In this document: piece after piece, positions 61,601 through 64,000 of the stretch
Layout: each line of letters begins with the position of its first letter
Position numbering within the stretch: position 1 is the stretch's first letter
Assembly: GCF_001625305.1 (NCBI RefSeq)
Contig: NW_017802702.1
Location: 417,731-481,730, forward strand
Direction: 5' to 3'
DNA from: Branchiostoma belcheri
Taxonomy: Eukaryota; Chordata; Leptocardii; Amphioxiformes; Branchiostomatidae
DNA: 64,000 nucleotides
Translations under genes and position numbers: made by a program
Notes under the pieces: generated by a model
What the model saw: the letters and a program-made list of their open reading frames with translations, nothing else
What the model was told of the DNA's origin: nothing
The model's database searches: none

Positions 61601-63802
61601 CAACATTCGCGGTGTATCAGGACAGCGCGACTGGCCAAGCCACTACCAGTCGGCATTAGCGCAGTCCCTGCAATTAGTAACAGTTGCACATCAATGAACA
61701 CTTGCATCACAGCCCGCATTTCCTGTATCAATCATCCGCAACTGGTCATAATATAAAACAGCCATATCACCAGTTACCGCTTATGTCTACTACTAGAAAG
61801 ACAACAGAACAGGTACGGTTAATACAATAATGGCGCGTCACACCCATAAAACGTGTTTTCGAGCGTGCTTCTTCCTTAGCCTGACTAATCGCGCTCCTGG
61901 CGCCGAAGTTGCCGGGGTGGGGGTCATTAACCTCCGGCCGAAAGCATGATTGTGTAACACAGGCTACTTCTTCCTATACCGGCTCCTACTACAAGACGCG
62001 CTTACAACTAGCAAATCATACAATTATCCGATCTATGTGCAGTTTACCAGCCCCAGACCACATCCGACCACGAGGCAGAACACATTGATGGGTTGCCCAA
62101 AAATATTGGCCATGTTTACAGAGAGCTGCTCTATGGAGCGGCCAGCATGCTTGTTGCTAGGACGACCGGCCAGTTGCTACGTGACTAAATATACGCCGCC
62201 AATAGGTCACCACAGCCAACCAGTTTGAAATCGATAGGATTACGTCATCAGTATTTACATTTCGTAATGTTGACCTCTGACCACCCCACATTTCCGTTCC
62301 CATCAGCCTGACCGCGACTTACTACCGGTCACATACTCGGACGAAAACATTTCAACGACATGGGGATGTTTAAAAAATAAGCATTTACTCCAATATCAAA
62401 ACAGCTATACGGTAAAAATAAAAAGACGTGCATCACCGTGGACATTATGGCACACCACATGCGAAATTACACAGAAATGCGACGTACGGAAGAATGCGTT
62501 TTGGCTGCGAACATCTTCCAAAAAACTTACCATCTCTTAAGCACGGGCAAAAACATCTTGAATCACTTATCGGCCCCTCACCATATCTGCATGAAGTTCC
62601 ACCCCCCACCACTATTCCAAACAACAGGTTTTTCTGGACCATTCCAATATGCCTCATAATTGTAGGGGTGCATCTGCAATATTACATTGACCGCGAAAAC
62701 AGCAACGGCAAAAATACACATTCGTGCATCAACGCGAGCATGCCAGCAGACGGCGTATAAAATTGCGTGCCGATTACACAAAGAGAAACCGGTGTTTTGA
62801 CTGCGAACACAAAAAAAAAACAGCTCTTCACAACACTCCGTCCGGAGGTCCTGACCTCCTTCACGGAGTAACAACATGTAAATGTAGATGTTCGAAATCA
62901 TAAAAAGCTTATACAACTTTTCAAACTTTCCATGCTCGTTACATCTGGGATTCCATGACCTGTAAAATTCTGTAAGTCTCTTGGACATCGTCAATACTAT
63001 ACCTTGCCTAATTGATAACAAAAGTTAACCGTACCTGTGCAGTTGTGCCTGCGTCCAGGCGAAAGCCAGTGTAGACAGTGATTATGTAGCGACAGTCAGG
63101 GTCAGGGTTCAACGTGTGACCGGTTGGTGTGGTCACTCCCAACTACATGGTTAGATTAGAAAATATACAAAAGTTACCAAAGGGCTAAAATATACTTTCT
63201 GCATATCTGCACTCAGGTGTAATCATATTCTGATATCTATTCAATCAATGACCAATAACTATATTTTCGCCATGGTATCAGCGCGTATCAGAATTTGACA
63301 GTCATATTATGATAAAAAATATAGTTTTTGTTAAATAAAAAAAATTGTTTCACTGGCAGGGTTACAAGGATAGAGTAAAAACTGCTCAAGGAGACTGCTC
63401 TGAGGACTGAGAAAATCTGGTCTATGTGGACAGGGGTGGTCACTATGTATAGACAGGATTCTTATTCCTGGTGTCAATGAAAAAATGGACAATTAAAAAG
63501 TGGCGAGTCACATTATCTTGGTGGTCACTTGTACTATGGGTTGGACTGTAATATAACATGCATAATTTATACTTATTAATAACCTTTGTCAGGTCCCGTC
63601 TGTCTGCCTTTCTTGCCATCAGACATCCGAGCACAAACAGACCGAACACAGTTAGGACCGCGATGAGTCCTATCGGGTTCTCTTTGAAATTGAAGTTTCC
63701 ACTCGGCGGGAGGTAGATCGGATTGGGCGGGACAAACCCGGCAAACTTGGTCAGGTGGTCACAGCGGCAGTGGAGGTGGGTGGTGTTGGAAAGTGGGCCC
63801 AG
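49429..63802 (-). CDS. polycystin-1-family protein, C-terminal 1,055 residues (partial gene)
   Basis: Exons (minus): 63584-63802, 63035-63142, 60996-61174, 60525-60590, 59281-59388, 58451-58664, 57536-57659, 56481-56549, 54890-55077, 54435-54512, 53519-53743, 52771-52939, 52065-52262, 51256-51594, 49429-50312. All introns are GT-AG and every phase joins, so the gene looks intact. Domain order is that of polycystin-1 proteins: GPS site, first membrane segment, PLAT, further membrane segments, polycystin (TOP) extracellular domain, six-segment channel, cytoplasmic tail. These are large membrane receptors that pair with polycystin-2-type channels in ciliary and fertilisation-related sensing. The closest vertebrate group may be PKD1L2, but this is a guess without alignment. 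The 5' part (REJ, PKD, lectin-type domains in relatives) lies outside the window. The first exon's acceptor is uncertain. Confidence 0.9.
51256..53743 (-). CDS. polycystin exons 11-14: channel entry segment and TOP domain
   Basis: Exon 11: basic cluster ([17 protein letters not shown]) then a membrane segment and [19 protein letters not shown]. Exon 12: W-x-W-L-E and a P-x-Q-L-R-Q-I-R stretch typical of the polycystin extracellular domain. Exon 13: two conserved cysteines ([13 protein letters not shown]) and several N-glycosylation sequons ([12 protein letters not shown]). Exon 14: [29 protein letters not shown] and the next membrane segment ([16 protein letters not shown]). Confidence 0.88.
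54300..54405 (-). mobile_element. degenerate tRNA-like SINE head in polycystin intron
   Basis: On minus: GGTGGTTTTGTGCATGATTA (box A-like) and GATTCTGGGTTCAAATCCCA (box B). A tRNA pseudogene is the alternative. Confidence 0.5.
54435..58664 (-). CDS. polycystin exons 6-10: membrane segments 2-5 and loop
   Basis: Exon 6 has the polycystin-1 hallmark [22 protein letters not shown] before a membrane span. Exon 7 has [19 protein letters not shown]. Exon 8 ends [10 protein letters not shown]. Exon 9 continues [20 protein letters not shown] and ends with [13 protein letters not shown]. Exon 10 is a short acidic linker ([18 protein letters not shown]). The introns carry a Penelope fragment, a Harbinger-type MITE and a long TGGA minisatellite. 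Confidence 0.85.
55112..56425 (+). repeat. TGGA tetranucleotide tract with higher-order units
   Basis: (TGGA)n blocks alternate with a conserved spacer (GATGGTGTGTGTATGTATGT, then TATTATGAATGAATAAATAGG and TTTAGGAATGGA) about six times at roughly 85-125-bp spacing between 55140 and 55730. The tract is degenerate after that. It lies in the intron between polycystin exons 8 and 9. Confidence 0.93.
56998..57335. mobile_element. PIF/Harbinger-type MITE in polycystin intron
   Basis: Ends GGCCATGTTGATTCGATTAT and complement (AATCAAATCAACATGGCC), flanked by TAA at 56995-56997 and 57336-57338. Same family as 39426-39796. Confidence 0.8.
58925..59175 (+). mobile_element. Penelope-like element 3' fragment in polycystin intron
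   Basis: Plus frame [16 protein letters not shown] style sequence through [17 protein letters not shown] (one residue differs, C for R), then the stem-loop CTGAGGAAGACCAG...CTGGTCGAAAG and TTTTGTGTTGGACC. Antisense to the host gene, between exons 5 and 6. Confidence 0.8.
59281..63142 (-). CDS. polycystin exons 2-5: PLAT/LH2 domain
   Basis: Joined exons give a complete PLAT domain: [70 protein letters not shown] and [17 protein letters not shown]. All family landmarks are present (G-T in the first strand, V-W-H-D-N, W-Y/F-L, C-N-K-W-L). PLAT domains in polycystin-1 lie just inside the membrane and bind lipids or partners. Confidence 0.9.
59649..60381 (+). mobile_element. TTAA-type non-autonomous transposon with promoter and N-terminal coding start
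   Basis: Terminal repeats GCGACGGTCACAACTCGCCG and complement, flanked by TTAA on both sides (59645-59648, 60382-60385), as in Kolobok or piggyBac. The interior has TATATAAAG near 59920. About 35 bp later an ATG at 59957 starts a basic peptide ([20 protein letters not shown]), which ends by running out. Copy 1 at 22633 lacks this middle. Confidence 0.8.
61180..63030. other. polycystin intron 2; transposon debris
   Basis: 62370-62880 shares blocks with 9650-10130 (TTACATTGACCGCGAAAACA, CATGCCAGCAGACGGCG). 61180-62370 shows nothing I can name. Confidence 0.45.
63584..63802 (-). CDS. polycystin exon: GPS cleavage site and first membrane segment
   Basis: Contains [16 protein letters not shown], matching the GPS core C-x-C-x-H-L-T, where autoproteolysis in GAIN domains occurs between L and T. 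A membrane span ([20 protein letters not shown]) follows, then the basic stop-transfer RKADRRD. The 3' side is fixed by donor GTTATT-type sequence and phase 0. The 5' side may extend to about 63832 or beyond. Confidence 0.85.
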
Positions 63803-64000
63803 CTGTTTCCACGTTGCAAAAGGATCAGACATTCAGACTTTTGTACATGTTTTGAAGGTGTTACGTTATAGATGCGATTTTTTCCTTGACATATTGTATT
63901 ATAGGCACTTAAGACTTTGTCTATTTTCCTGTCTACATTACTCAGTCATGTAAAAAAAAAACAATGATTTAAAAGAAATATCAATGCTTCATTGGTAAAT

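Overview
This window is eukaryotic, intron-rich and loaded with transposable elements. The best fit is amphioxus (Branchiostoma). That rests on a polycystin-1-family gene, an alpha-carbonic anhydrase and a C2H2 zinc-finger gene set among many small inverted-repeat elements, Penelope-like elements, CR1/L2-type LINE tails and tRNA-derived SINEs. The organism call is inference from gene content and repeat style; no search was run.

Layout. 0.5-3.9 kb: two long foldback elements. 4.5-5.5 kb (+): a nine-finger C2H2 protein. 6.5-8.2 kb (-): a decayed Penelope-like retroelement that ends in an 18-bp minisatellite. 9-11 kb: old DNA-transposon debris. 11.9-14.8 kb (-): three phase-compatible exons of a possible small transmembrane collagen-like protein. 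15-16.2 kb: a LINE 3' end carrying a second LINE. 17.4-18.0 kb: a foldback transposon with a promoter-like region and the start of a RecQ-family helicase. 18.7-28.9 kb (-): a complete eight-exon GPI-anchored alpha-carbonic anhydrase, 337 aa. 19.0-20.9 kb holds a sequence gap flanked by near-identical copies. 30-36.5 kb: a tandem duplication, one copy of which holds a young LINE. 36.5-49 kb: a gene-poor repeat field with MITEs, SINEs, LINE and Penelope remnants, CA-rich DNA and a 26-bp minisatellite. 49.4-63.8 kb (-): the 3' part of a polycystin-1-family gene (15 exons, 1,055 residues in frame: GPS, PLAT, polycystin extracellular domain, channel pore, basic coiled coil). Its 5' part lies beyond the window.

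The two large genes have clean splice sites and consistent phase throughout, so they look functional. Nearly all remaining sequence is mobile-element derived. Much of it is symmetrical (foldbacks, inverted duplications, nested insertions), and several elements carry pieces of coding or regulatory sequence. The most notable are the RecQ-fragment transposon, a TTAA-type element with a TATA box and a transposase-like N-terminus, and a repeat carrying a nuclear-receptor IR1 next to an RFX X-box.
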